This document shows, in pieces, positions 1 to 10,124 of a stretch of 64,000 bases of DNA (position 1 is the stretch's first letter; every line of letters begins with the position of its first letter). Source of the stretch: Henckelia pumila (Eukaryota; Streptophyta; Magnoliopsida; Lamiales; Gesneriaceae); NCBI RefSeq assembly GCF_033568475.1, contig NC_133120.1, forward strand, positions 93,328,151-93,392,150, read 5' to 3'. The notes beneath the pieces are model-generated. The model did not search any database. It was not told the origin of the DNA and saw only the letters and a list, made by a program, of their open reading frames with translations. The translations under genes and the position numbers were made by a program.

Positions 1-699
1 GAGAGGGAAAATAAATCAAGTGTCCAAAAATATCATTCATGAATCAAGAAAACATGGGAATTTCCAAATATAGATTCCACTTGCAGATCCACCTCTCTCC
101 AAAACAAGAAAACAAAGTACTTGGAAACTGAATAAATGAATTCTAGAATTGCACTAAACTAGATCCTCCAAAAAAATCTTCCGAGGAATACATATAAATT
201 ATACACACATAAGCTATTAGAGGGCTGCTAAATCAAGAACATAATTGAGTATAAAAATATGGAAAACTAAATGTAAAGAATCACCAAAGTATAAAATGCC
301 ATCAAGTGGAAATTTGAGTAAATTTGTGAACTAACTCGATCATAAACAAAACAAAACGTAAGACATACATTATGGGCCTGCTGATATGTTGGAATAGCAG
401 ACCAATGACCCCAAAATGTTCATCCAACAGTACGGAATACAAGCCGTACGAAAACACTAACAAACGAGCACATAAATTCACAAAGTTTATAGAAGTACCT
501 AAATAGTCTCTAACCCACAAGAGAATTAGGCATTGTAAGATACCTTCAAAGAAACAATTAGTTTGATAAATACAATGTATCACCTTTACTAACATATACA
601 AAGAAAATTAAATTCATGACGTACCATGTAAAGATATGTTTTCACCAAAATGAATGAAAACACAAACTTCAATTAAAATTTTCATCATCAGTCTCATTG
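1..699. other. transposon interior downstream of the transposase, no gene seen
   Basis: AT-rich sequence on the 3' side of the minus-strand transposase. A 99-codon minus-strand frame at 302-601 has no recognisable domain and is rich in hydrophobic residues as expected of AT-rich noncoding DNA. I treat the stretch as transposase 3' UTR and element interior. Confidence 0.6.
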
Positions 700-3600
700 C
701 TAGCGACAGGCGCCATCAGCTATTGATCCCTCAACATCATATCTAGTTAACTCAACATCTTCCCTATTTATACCACTTAACAACGATTGTATATCAGAAC
801 AATTACTATCAACAAAATGCATTGTATCAAGATCATCTTCATCACCCATATTGTATGTATCTCTTGGTGTGTGAAAAATAACACAATACCAATCCTCTTC
901 TTTTGGATCACGGACATAATAAACCATTTGAGCTTGTGAAGCTAGAACGAAAGGTTCATGCTCTTCTCGTTCTCCTGTATGTATTAGGCGTGAAAAGTTA
1001 ACCATTGTAAATCCCAAAGAATCAAATTTTGTACCAGAAGTAGTGTTAACCCATTCACATCGAAAAAGAACAATTCTTCCACGACTGCTGTAATCAACTG
1101 AGATTACATCATTTAATCTGCCGTAGTAGGTTGATTCATTATCATCATTATCATGCATCGATTGCACCATGATCCCACTATTCTGAACTTTTTTGTTCTG
1201 TTCAGATTCCATTGTGCGAAATGCGAAACCATTTACATTGAATCCTTGATAACTAAAGGCCACAGAATTTGGACCTCATGAAAGCGTCCTTAGATCCAAG
1301 TCATCAATTTGTTCATTCGTTCGATCAACCTGTAAGATACATAAAATAAAATTATAATTATAATGAGATAAAAATATCTAAAAACATAACCAATCCATTT
1401 TATAATGAAACTAGTAATATACATGTAAGTTTTAAGTATAATACTTACGCGTCTTGCAAACCATTTTGGAAATTGCATTCGTACCATATCATCCATCTGA
1501 GAATTAGTTGGACGACGACCATATCTATATCGTCTCTTCAGTTCGTTTTTAAATTCTCTGTTTAATGTTAAAAATGATTGTTAGAAATTTCGATTACGAA
1601 GAAAAAAAAAACAAGTTTAAAAAATGATACTTACTCACGATATGGCTCCAATTCTGTACAGTTGGAAAGGTTGTATCTATGAGCTTGAGCCAAAGTTTTG
1701 TTGTCCAAATTAACAACTTGACGTCCTTTTGTAGGTCTTCCTACTTGCGGAAACATTGCTAATGATGGAAACTCAACATTTGGTGTCTCTTTGTGACGTG
1801 TTCCTTGATTGCACAACAAGCTGTTACTCTCCAGATAACGAGAACAAAACACAACACATTCATCTGCCAAATATGCCTCTGCGATGTTGGCCTCTGGTTG
1901 GGCTTTGTTTCTAACAAAATTTTTAAGTCTCCCAAGATATCTTTCTATTGGATACATCCACCGGGAATTTACAGGCCCAACTACTCTTGCCTCGTACGCT
2001 AAATGTACCACCAAATGCACCATTACTGTGAAAAATGATGGTGGAAAAACTCTTTCCAACTGGCATAAAGCCAATACCACCTCTTCTTCTGCCTTCTGCA
2101 ATTCATCTTCTCGCAATGTCTTCGCACACACTGTCCTAAAATATTCACATAAAACAATCAATGGCGCAGTTACTTTTTTTGATAACACGCGGCGGAGAAC
2201 AATTTGAAGAAATTGTTCCATTATGACATGACAATCATGACTTTTCAGACCCATAATCCTACAACGTCCAACATCCACACACTTTGAAATATTGGATGAC
2301 ATACCATCAGGGACACGAATGCCTTTCAACACCGAACAAAATATTTTTTTTTTCATCTTTGCTCAGACAATAACATGCTGCTGGCAAATACTCTTTGCCA
2401 TCTGGTTGTATCTGCGGCCATAATTGTCTCATAATACCTAATATTTTCAAATCTCTACGTGCGACAGCATTATCTTTACTCTTGTTTGAATCACCTAGAA
2501 GTGTCCCAAGAATATTGTCACAAACATTTTTCTCAATGTGCATAGGATCCAAATTATGTCTGATCAAGTTAAACTCCCAATACGGTAGACTAAAAAATAT
2601 GCTTCGTTTTCTCCACATCTGTTCCATCGACCCTGTTTTTACTCGTGTGGCTGGTTTTGATGCATTACTCTTACCATATACCACGTTCCTGTATCGAGTC
2701 ATTGAAAGAACATTGGATCCAGACAACGGTGCTAAATCTAACTCACGTCGTTCTGGCTTGCCATAACTTGCCATCGTTCTAATTTCTGAATTCCGAGGTA
2801 AGAAACGACGATGCCCTCTAAACGACCATTTCTTGCCATGCTTCAAATATAATGCATTTGTCTTATCAGCACACGATGGACATGCATTTTTGGCATATGT
2901 GTTCCATCCAGACAAACTTCCCAAACCAGAAAAATCACTAATTGTCCAAAGCAGTGCAACGCGCATTTGGAACATCTCTTTACTGCACGCATCATAGGTC
3001 GAAATCCCATTTTTCCACAAATCCTTTAGTTCAGTCAATAAAGGTTGTAAATACACATCAATATCATTTCCAGGTGCTTTTGGGCCAGGAATTAAGGTGG
3101 ATAAAATAATTGAATGAGGCTTCATAGATTCCCAAGGTGGCAAATTGTAAGGAATCACGACAATTGGCCAAGTACTATGTGAAGTAATTTGATTTTTAAA
3201 TGGATTAAACCCATCAGTGGCAAGACCCAACCGTACGTTTCTAGGATCGGATGCAAATTCATGGTGTCGTTCATCAAATGTCTTCCATGCTAATGAATCA
3301 GCTGGATGCCTAAGATTTCCATCCACTACCCGTTTCTTCGAATGCCACAACATATTTTCAGTTGTCCTAGACGACATAAATAATCGTTGTAACCTTGGTT
3401 TTAATGGAAAATACCAAAAAACCTTGGCAGGAGCTTTCAGTTGAAGGCGTTTTTTTCCACCTCTCAGTGATTTATTTGGTAATTTCTGCAAATTCTTCCA
3501 TCTCGAGAGGTTACACACTTTGCAAGCTTGTTCTTTCTCATTTTTCCCCCAATAAATCATGCAATCATTTGGACAAGCATGTATTTTTTCGTAATGAAGT

Positions 3601-4316
3601 CCTAATTTGGATATTAATTTTTTTGCCTCGTAAAAAGAATTAGGTACCTGTGCCTCAGACGGAAGTACTCTGCGAAGAAAGTCCAGTAATGCCGAAAAGG
3701 ACTTATCACTCCATTTCCCACTAACTTTCAACTGAAATAACTCAACAAGAAACGTCAATTTGGAAAACTCGGTGCATCCAGTATACAGAGGTTGTTTCCC
3801 ATCGTCAACCAATCTATAGAAATCTTCTACATTCGATTCGCTTGGCGTATGACTTGTGGATGGGCCGAAGCAACTTTCATTATTCGTAAATGGTTCTTCA
3901 CGCATCCCAAATGCTTCATGTATCATTTCTTGCACCACCTGTCCATGGTTAGTCTTCTCAAAAACCGACTCCGATGAAATCTGAGGCCCACTACACATGT
4001 TATTACTAGATTGTCCAGTAGACATTTCTCCATGAAAATCCCAAATGCGATAATCTGGTAACATACCATTTATGGTCAAATGTTCATAGATTGTTGCGCG
4101 ATCGTGATTTGATGAGTTTATATATTTGCAACAAGGACATGGTTTCCTCACTTCATCATTTGTATTAGCATATGCATAACGTAAAAAGTGTAGAATTCCG
4201 ACCCGATATTGAAGACTAGCACGAGGACAGTCCATCCATGTCTTCTGCATTATTTGATCTGCGCAATTATTTTTTAAAATATAAATACCCACATCATAAC
4301 AAAGATCATTAAGCAT
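700..4316 (-). pseudogene. CACTA transposase, TNP2 type (TAD-TNP2-DUF4218-DUF4216), disrupted
   Basis: The DDE-type transposase of the element. The first block (4316-2307) starts with a transposase-associated domain, about residues 26-95, with a CPCC motif, an HL..G pair and a terminal HGE. It continues into the TNP2 domain with NLPPWESMK, LIPGPKAPG and HNLDPMHIEKNV. The second block (2356 to about 1637) is DUF4218, with the YPIERYLGRLK motif and FCSRYLE. A short exon (about 1556-1448) has QFPKWFARR before a GTAAGT donor. The last exon (about 1331-700) is DUF4216, with GRI.LF.CEW and Q..MVYYV. Two lesions are visible: the first two blocks are in different frames, joined at a ten-base A tract (T run at 2344-2353), and an in-frame TGA lies at 1276-1278 in the last exon. 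The homopolymer shift could be a sequencing error. The TGA looks real. Confidence 0.87.
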
Positions 4317-5317
4317 TAAATAATATTAAAAATAATAATTGAACAATCCAATACTCAACTTAAGCTACACCGTATTTAAGGAATTCTCCAATATATAAAT
4401 CTGGATTTTCAAAACTATCCGAATAAATTTCTGAAATGTATTCGGTTCCTCAAATCATAGCAAATTTAATACATACAATCAAATATACAACAATTATAAA
4501 TTATTTGATCATTATCCATCTCACAAAATCAAATAATAATCGAACCAAATAGGCTTACCCGTAGTCTATAATCTGCACCAACCACGGCTGAAAAACTCGA
4601 GTTTCAACACTTCCGAACACGAAGCACGGTGATCAGAGACTGTAGCTTGCAACGGCGTTCAGCCGGAACTCAACTGGAAAAGCCACGGACTCGAGGAAAA
4701 ATCGAAACTTGGCTCGAAAAGCTTTTCTCTAAACTTAAACTAGTTACCAACGACCCAAAAACACTGTTTACAACAAGCACGAGTCACTTCAACGGCGAAC
4801 AAGCGCCGAACGGCGGCCGACGTCAACAGAGGCCAGCCGGGTCGCAAGTTTTCAGTAAAATTTTGATAGGAAAGCAAAGTTTTGGACATTGGAAACAAAA
4901 GCACTAAAACCATTTAGAGTTTCCGGCGGCGGAGAGTGGCAAAATCGGCTGATCAAAATGCGGCGGTGGTCTGGGTTTCCTCAAGAAATTTGTGCAGATA
5001 TCATGGAGAGAGACGTACGTTAGAGAGATTGGTGAAGATGATGATAAAATAAAACCAATTTTGCAAGTCTAATAGTACAGTATTTTTATATTTATAATTA
5101 TTATATTATATGTTACTTTAGCTTTAAAATTTGGTAAAGTTGATTTTTTTAACAGCTTTAAAATTTGGTAAAGTTGATTTTTTTTCTGAACACATAAAGT
5201 TGATTTATTTTAATAGATACGTGTTATTAAGTTTAAATATGAATTTAATATATTTAACACAAAACTATGTATTTAATATAATATATTTTATAAATCCGAT
5301 AATTTTACTATATATAA

Positions 5318-5357
<40 letters not shown>

Positions 5358-5530
5358 TATAAAAGAGTAAAATAATAACTATTCTGGTCATTTTATTGTT
5401 TGTACAAAAATATTCTTACTGTTTTTACTAAAATTAGAAATACTTAAATGACAAAATTTGAAAATCACTACCCCACTTCTACCAATATTTTTATCATGTT
5501 CTTTTTTAACCACTCATGTTGCAGTTTTCA
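4317..5530. other. CACTA 5' leader/promoter region with (TAA)n microsatellite
   Basis: Upstream side of the transposase start. About 4560-5030 is clearly more GC-rich than its surroundings and contains several CG-containing motifs, consistent with the untranslated leader or promoter that CACTA elements carry. From 5040 the sequence becomes very AT-rich. A TAA/AAT microsatellite of about 14 units runs at 5318-5357. A local near-duplicate containing TTTAAAATTTGGTAAAGTTGATTTTTT sits at about 5120-5180. The small frames here (4629-4907, 5131-5322) show no domain. Confidence 0.6.
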
Positions 5531-6850
5531 AAATTCTCCTAATACCAACATCAATAGGAGCAGTTTATAGCAACAATTGATATATCCAGAATTATCCTAA
5601 TACCAACATCAATAGGAACAGTTTATAGCAACAGTTGATATAAACTGGTACTAAAATGTGTGCAATGGTAATGAAATCATCTCTAATATTTAGGCAATAA
5701 AAACGATTTTAAGTAAAACCTATTTTGTTGTCCATTTTGCACGAGCAGTTTTTAAATTGCTCCAACAAACCCGATAGTTTGGTTTGCACGAGATGTGTTC
5801 TTAATAGTTAAATCGAGACTAATAATTTATAGCAGTGGTTTATACGAATCGGTATTAAAAATATCTAATATGTACAATTTCCAAAAGAGTACTTAAAAAA
5901 ATAGAGCAATAAAATTGGCTTAGAGCACCAGAATTGTTTAAAACGCTGTTAAAAAATATTCACTAAGACAATTTGAATAGCATTCTTAATAGTTATATCA
6001 ACATAAACGGTTTATATAGCATTTTATACAAACGATGGTAAATGTATTCAATGGGTACAAATTAAAAAATAATCCTAAGAAGTTAGAACAATAAAAGCGT
6101 TTCACATTACCAGTTTTTTGAAAGCTACTGCTAAAAATATCCAACATGAGGAGTTAAAAAGTACTCACAACAACTGTATCAATAGGAGCTTTTTCTAGCA
6201 ACGATTTTATACAAACCATTGCTAAAATATTTTCAACAAGAGGGTTTACAAAACCGTGCTTAAAATCACGACAATAGGAGCATATTTTAGCAGCGGTTTA
6301 TAATAACCGATGCTGAAGTGTGTGTGAACAAAAGTGTTTGACAAACCGTGCTTAAAATTAAGATAATAGGAGCACTCTATAGGAACGGTTAATACAAAAT
6401 TGATGCTAAAATGTGTTCAACAAGAGCTTCAACAAAACTGCTCTTAAAAGTATAACATTAGGAGCGTTCTCCAGTAATGATTTATACATGATAATGCTAA
6501 AATGTGTTCAACAAAAGCGTTTACGAAACCGTGCTTAAAAGTAAGACATTAAGAGCGAACTCTAGTAGCGGTTTATACAAATCGTTGCTAAAATACATTC
6601 AAAAAGAGCGCTAAAGAAATTGCACTTAAAAATACGACATTAGGTGCGCTTTCTAGCTCCGGTTTATACAAACCAATGCTAAAACGTGTTAAGCAAGAGC
6701 ATTTAAGAAACCACACTTAAAAGGACAACATTAAGAGCGCTGTCTAGCAGCGGTTTATACAAACCGATGATAAAATATGTTCAACAAGAGCATTTAATAA
6801 ACCGTACTTAAAAATACAAAATTACAAGCGGTTGAGATAAAACCGATTCT
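5530..6850. repeat. CACTA subterminal repeat array, ~90-bp degenerate units
   Basis: The same phrase recurs about every 90 bases: a GCGGTTTATACAAACCG-like core, then GATGCTAAAATGTGTTCAAC, then AAGAGCGTTTA, AAACCGTGCTTAAAA and ACATTAGGAGCG. Clear unit starts (the TTCAACAAGAG phrase) fall near 6233, 6416, 6507, 6597, 6689 and 6779, with more degenerate units back to about 5530. Each core can form a small hairpin (CGGTTT...AAACCG). In En/Spm elements subterminal repeats bind the second transposon protein (TnpA type), so these are probable transposase-accessory binding sites. I see no gene for that partner in the window. Confidence 0.85.
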
Positions 6851-6862
6851 GTTGATTGCTTT

Positions 6863-6923
6863 TCAAGAGCGTTTTTGCAAACGCTCTTGAAAAACCACTC
6901 CTAAAAACCTTTTTTTTGTAGTG
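6863..6923. repeat. CACTA right terminus with adjacent perfect palindrome
   Basis: The terminal inverted repeat end is at 6911-6923. Immediately inside, 6863-6890 forms a perfect inverted repeat with arms TCAAGAGCGTTT and AAACGCTCTTGA around a TTGC loop. Host DNA resumes at 6924. Confidence 0.85.
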
Positions 6924-6986
6924 ATATCATTTGAAATTAATACGAAAGTAACTAACAAAAATATATATATGTATAGAGTATACAAG

Positions 6987-7195
6987 CATCTAAACTTTAA
7001 AGATTAATTTATCATTATCATAAAATTACACACAAGAAATGTTATATATACATACATCGCATGCAAAAAACAACAATATTAACAGAAAACATCTAAACTT
7101 TAAAGATTAATTTATCATTATCATAAAATTACACACAAGAAATGTTATATATACATACATCGCATGCAAAAAAACAACAATATTAACAGAAAACT
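6987..7195. repeat. tandem duplication, two ~103-bp copies
   Basis: The sequence beginning CATCTAAACTTTAAAG at 6987 is repeated almost base for base from 7090, a period of 103. The only difference I can see is the length of one A run. It sits 64 bases outside the CACTA terminus, in host flanking DNA, and looks recent. Confidence 0.9.
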
Positions 7196-7846
7196 GGAAG
7201 AAGCTGTAAATATTTTATTTTGAATTATTTTTTTCACATAGAGATGAATTTTTTTCGTTATTATCTGATATGGGGACCAAATAGGGATGTAAACGAGCCG
7301 AATCGAGCCGAACTATAGCAAAATTTTAGTGTTCGAGCTAGACCTGGCCACGGGCCGGTTTCGGGTTGGTATTTTACCAACCCTTAACCGGCCCGCCCTT
7401 GGCCGGTTCCGGTCCGGGTTGGTGAACCGGCGGTTCCGGTCCGGGTCCGGTTAACCGCCGGTTCCGGTCCGAGTCAATCCTTGCTTTTTTTAAAAAAAAA
7501 AAAAAATTTAAAAATTTTACAATTAAACTTTTAAAAACTCTATCAAATATTTCATTATCTCAATAAAAAATATATAAATTTATTAAATAAAAATATATAC
7601 ATTTAAACTTTTAACATCTTCTAATATTATATTTATTCAATAAAAAATATATGACATTTCAACTTTCAACATTTTATATTAAAAACTATGTCTATCTCAA
7701 TAAAAAAAATATATTATATTTATTAAATAAAAAATATATTACATTTCTTATATTAAAAATTATATATATTTCAATAAAAAAATTATTACATTTATTCAAT
7801 AAAAAATATAATTATATTTCAACTTTCAACATCTTATATTAAAAAC

Positions 7847-8598
7847 GAGTAAAATTCATTTTGATACACGAACTATTGATAAAATGTCAAATTGGTACAT
7901 AAACTATTGAAAATGATTTAATTGGTACATAATCAACTTATAAAGTCAATTTTACTCTTCACCTACATTATTTTAAAGTCTAATATTTTTGTTAAATTAA
8001 AATAAATACAAAAATTATTTTTAAAAATTATTTTATTCATACAATTATAAATATAAATTTATATTTATTTAAATTTTATATATAGAAAAGAGATCGTACT
8101 CATTGTACGAAATATTGTAAATATTAATTAATACAAACATGTACATACACACATATATAACAATTGATAAATTATATATTCAAAAATAATATATATTAAA
8201 AATATATAATAAAATATATATTTTTTCTGTTTATCTATGTTATAATATTATTATTTATATTAATCAAATTAAAAATTATATATGTGTGTGTCTTTCATTT
8301 ATAATTTATAAATTTTACGTTGAATGTGTTTTTCGATATATAATATTGTTTTTATTGTATAATAATTAGTAAATATGAATTTATATTTATACTTGTGATT
8401 AATATAATAATTTAAAAGACAAAATATGTATATAGTTCAATTAATCAATTTAATAACAATATTCAATTTTAAAAAAATTTAAGTAAAAGGAAAAATTGAC
8501 TTTTGAGTTTGATTATATGCCAATTAAACCATTTTCAATAGTTCATGTATCAATTTGACATTTTATCAATAGTTCATGTACCAAAATAATTTTTACTC
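7847..8598. mobile_element. MULE-type MITE with ~110-bp terminal inverted repeats
   Basis: Bases 7847 to about 7955 (starting GAGTAAAATTCATTTTGATAC) are repeated in inverted orientation at about 8490-8598 with high similarity. A perfect 10-bp target duplication, TATTAAAAAC, flanks it at 7837-7846 and 8599-8608. Long inverted repeats with a 9-11 bp target duplication are the signature of Mutator-like elements. The interior is AT-rich with no frame, so it is non-autonomous. It is the youngest layer of the three-element nest. Confidence 0.88.
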
Positions 8599-8711
8599 TA
8601 TTAAAAACTATACATATCTCAATAAAAAATCTATTACATTTCAATTTAAACATCTTGTATACGAATTTATTACATTTAATTATTTTCAATCACAATCTAA
8701 TATCAAATAAT

Positions 8712-8780
8712 CTAATGCCCTAATGGCAAGAGTGATACCTCAATACCAATTGGTTTTGGGTTCAAATCCAACATGTGTAG
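8712..8780 (+). mobile_element. possible tRNA-derived SINE head remnant
   Basis: TAATGGCAAGAGT (8721-8733) resembles a pol III A box, and GGTTCAAATCC (8759-8769) matches a B box at roughly tRNA-like spacing, as in the heads of plant tRNA-derived SINEs. No complete body or tail could be delimited. It lies within the inner hAT-like element. Confidence 0.4.
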
Positions 8781-9371
8781 GTTTAAATATATTATTTAAA
8801 ATTTTAACAAAATAATAAATATATTATTTAAAAATAGGCCGACCCGCCGGGTTAACTCGGGTCAACCCGCCGGTTTGAACCCGGGTCAGAACCGCCGGGT
8901 CGGCGGGTTTCAAAAGGAAAAACCGTGACCGGACCGGCCACTGTTCGGTCACGGTTCCGGGTCAAACCCGTTGACCCGGTTAACCGGCCCGTGGCCGGTT
9001 TCGGGTAGGGTCCGGGTTTGACCCGGCCTTTGGCCAGGTCTAGTTCGGCTCGAGTTTGAATTGAGATATTCGAAGTTCGGCTCGAAGCTCGAAATTTTTT
9101 TATTTTCGGCTTGAGTTCGATTCGATAGAGAGTTCGAATTCGAGTTCGTTTAAATATATTATATAATATTATCTATATATAATATAATATTATTTATAAT
9201 ATATATAATATTTTATATAATATATATTATATATATTATATAAAATATTATATGTATATTATATAAAGGTTTGCGAGCCGACTCGCGAACTTTCAAACAA
9301 AAGATTTTAGGCTTGAGTTCGGCTAGAGTTCAAAAAATTCGAATCCGAATCAAATATTTTTTCGAGCCGGC

Positions 9372-9573
9372 TCGAAAAGTTCGCGAGCCGGCTCGACTCG
9401 TTTACAACCCTAGGACCAAGCCTCTTCCAAAATGTCGGTGTGGGTTTATTTTGTTTGGAGTTTATTATATGGTCGAAAAGTTCGCGAGCCAGCTCGACTC
9501 GTTTACAACCCTAGGACCAAGCCTCTTCCAAAATGTCGGTGTGGGTTTATTTTGTTAGGAGTTTATTATATTA
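9372..9573. repeat. 101-bp tandem duplication containing a hAT-A terminus
   Basis: TCGAAAAGTTCGCGAGCC at 9372 recurs at 9473. The two 101-bp units are nearly identical. Each includes the last ~40 bp of hAT-A, the target copy GGACCAAG and ~60 bp of host flank. The duplication therefore happened after insertion and leaves a second, orphan element end at about 9513. Confidence 0.9.
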
Positions 9574-10124
9574 GGCATTTCTGGTTTATTCTCGCACAAA
9601 AATAAATTTTTTTTTCCTCTTTTAGTTTTAAAAATATTGAACGCACTTAAAAGCAATGTCATGTTTATTTGTATCAAATAAAAAGTAAAACTATCCAAAA
9701 TTGCTGTGATATCCTCTTCTACAATTTTACCGACCAGAAAACTAGTGTTGCATAGTCTCCTAGAAATAGATGGATAAACGATCGAGTAATCATTATCATG
9801 TTTCATTATATTTTAATACACAGTAGCATAACCATTTTTTAGGTCCTTCAATTAAATAAAATACATTCCTCTTCTGTATATAAACTCATAAATAAATGCA
9901 AAGAACATTAGGGACACAACATTTAAAACCATGTTAATCAATGAATCAACTGAAAAACGAGGTTACCGAACAATAAGTGCATTTGGTTCATCTCATATTT
10001 GCACACACCGTGGGGCTATAAACACAACCTACAGTCCTACACCATACCAAAAAAAAATTTCAGCCAAAACAAAAAGCTTGGAATCAGCCATCTTGATCGC
10101 CAGATACAAAAACCAGCAGTCGTT
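9574..10124. other. spacer and 3' flank of the LysM kinase gene
   Basis: AT-rich, with no supported gene. Small frames at 9555-9806 and 9931-10323 lack domains, and the latter overlaps the last LYK exon in antisense. The part next to 10125 is expected to hold the 3' UTR of the minus-strand receptor kinase. Confidence 0.6.

Larger units (their letters stand above)
1..6923 (-). mobile_element. CACTA (En/Spm) DNA transposon, left end outside window
   Basis: The right terminus reads TTTTTTTGTAGTG at 6911-6923, the reverse complement of the CACTACAAAAAA end typical of plant CACTA elements. Inside it lie a long subterminal repeat array (about 5530-6850) and then, at 700-4316 on the minus strand, a transposase with TAD, TNP2, DUF4218 and DUF4216 regions. 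This order of terminus, subterminal repeats and TNP2-type gene is diagnostic for the superfamily. The opposite terminus would lie left of base 1, so neither full length nor target duplication can be checked. The three bases after the terminus are ATA. The transposase carries two lesions, so this copy looks non-autonomous. Confidence 0.9.
7339..9042. mobile_element. inner hAT-like non-autonomous element (hAT-B) with GC-rich arms
   Basis: The left end begins TAGACCTGGCCACGGGCCGG. The right end read inward on the minus strand begins TAGACCTGGCCAAAGGCCGG, giving 12 matching terminal bases and a longer degenerate inverted repeat. Both arms (7339-7480 and about 8838-9042) are packed with CCGGTT/AACCGG and GGGTC/GACCC motifs, while the interior is extremely AT-rich. 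The flanking 8-mers GTTCGAGC and GTTCGGCT agree at only 5 positions, so the target duplication is weak. No coding capacity is visible. It lies inside hAT-A and is interrupted by a MULE-like element. Confidence 0.72.
7282..9412. mobile_element. outer hAT-like non-autonomous element (hAT-A)
   Basis: The left end is TAGGGATGTAAACGAGCCG at 7282. The right end, read on the opposite strand from 9412, is TAGGGTTGTAAACGAG. Flanking 8-mers GGACCAAA (7274-7281) and GGACCAAG (9413-9420) match at 7 of 8 positions, the target-site length expected of hAT. The subterminal arms are rich in GAGCCG/CGGCTCG motifs. There is no transposase frame, so it depends on a partner elsewhere. Its own sequence is only about 430 bp (7282-7338 and 9043-9412). 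The rest is a second element inserted into it. Confidence 0.8.

Noticed and set aside
302-601. 99-codon minus-strand frame near the CACTA transposase
   Set aside because: No domain, hydrophobic low-complexity translation typical of AT-rich noncoding DNA; downstream of the transposase stop.
5530-6850. Regularly spaced repeats considered as a CRISPR-like array
   Set aside because: Units are degenerate, contiguous and belong to a plant CACTA terminus; no conserved repeats with unique spacers.
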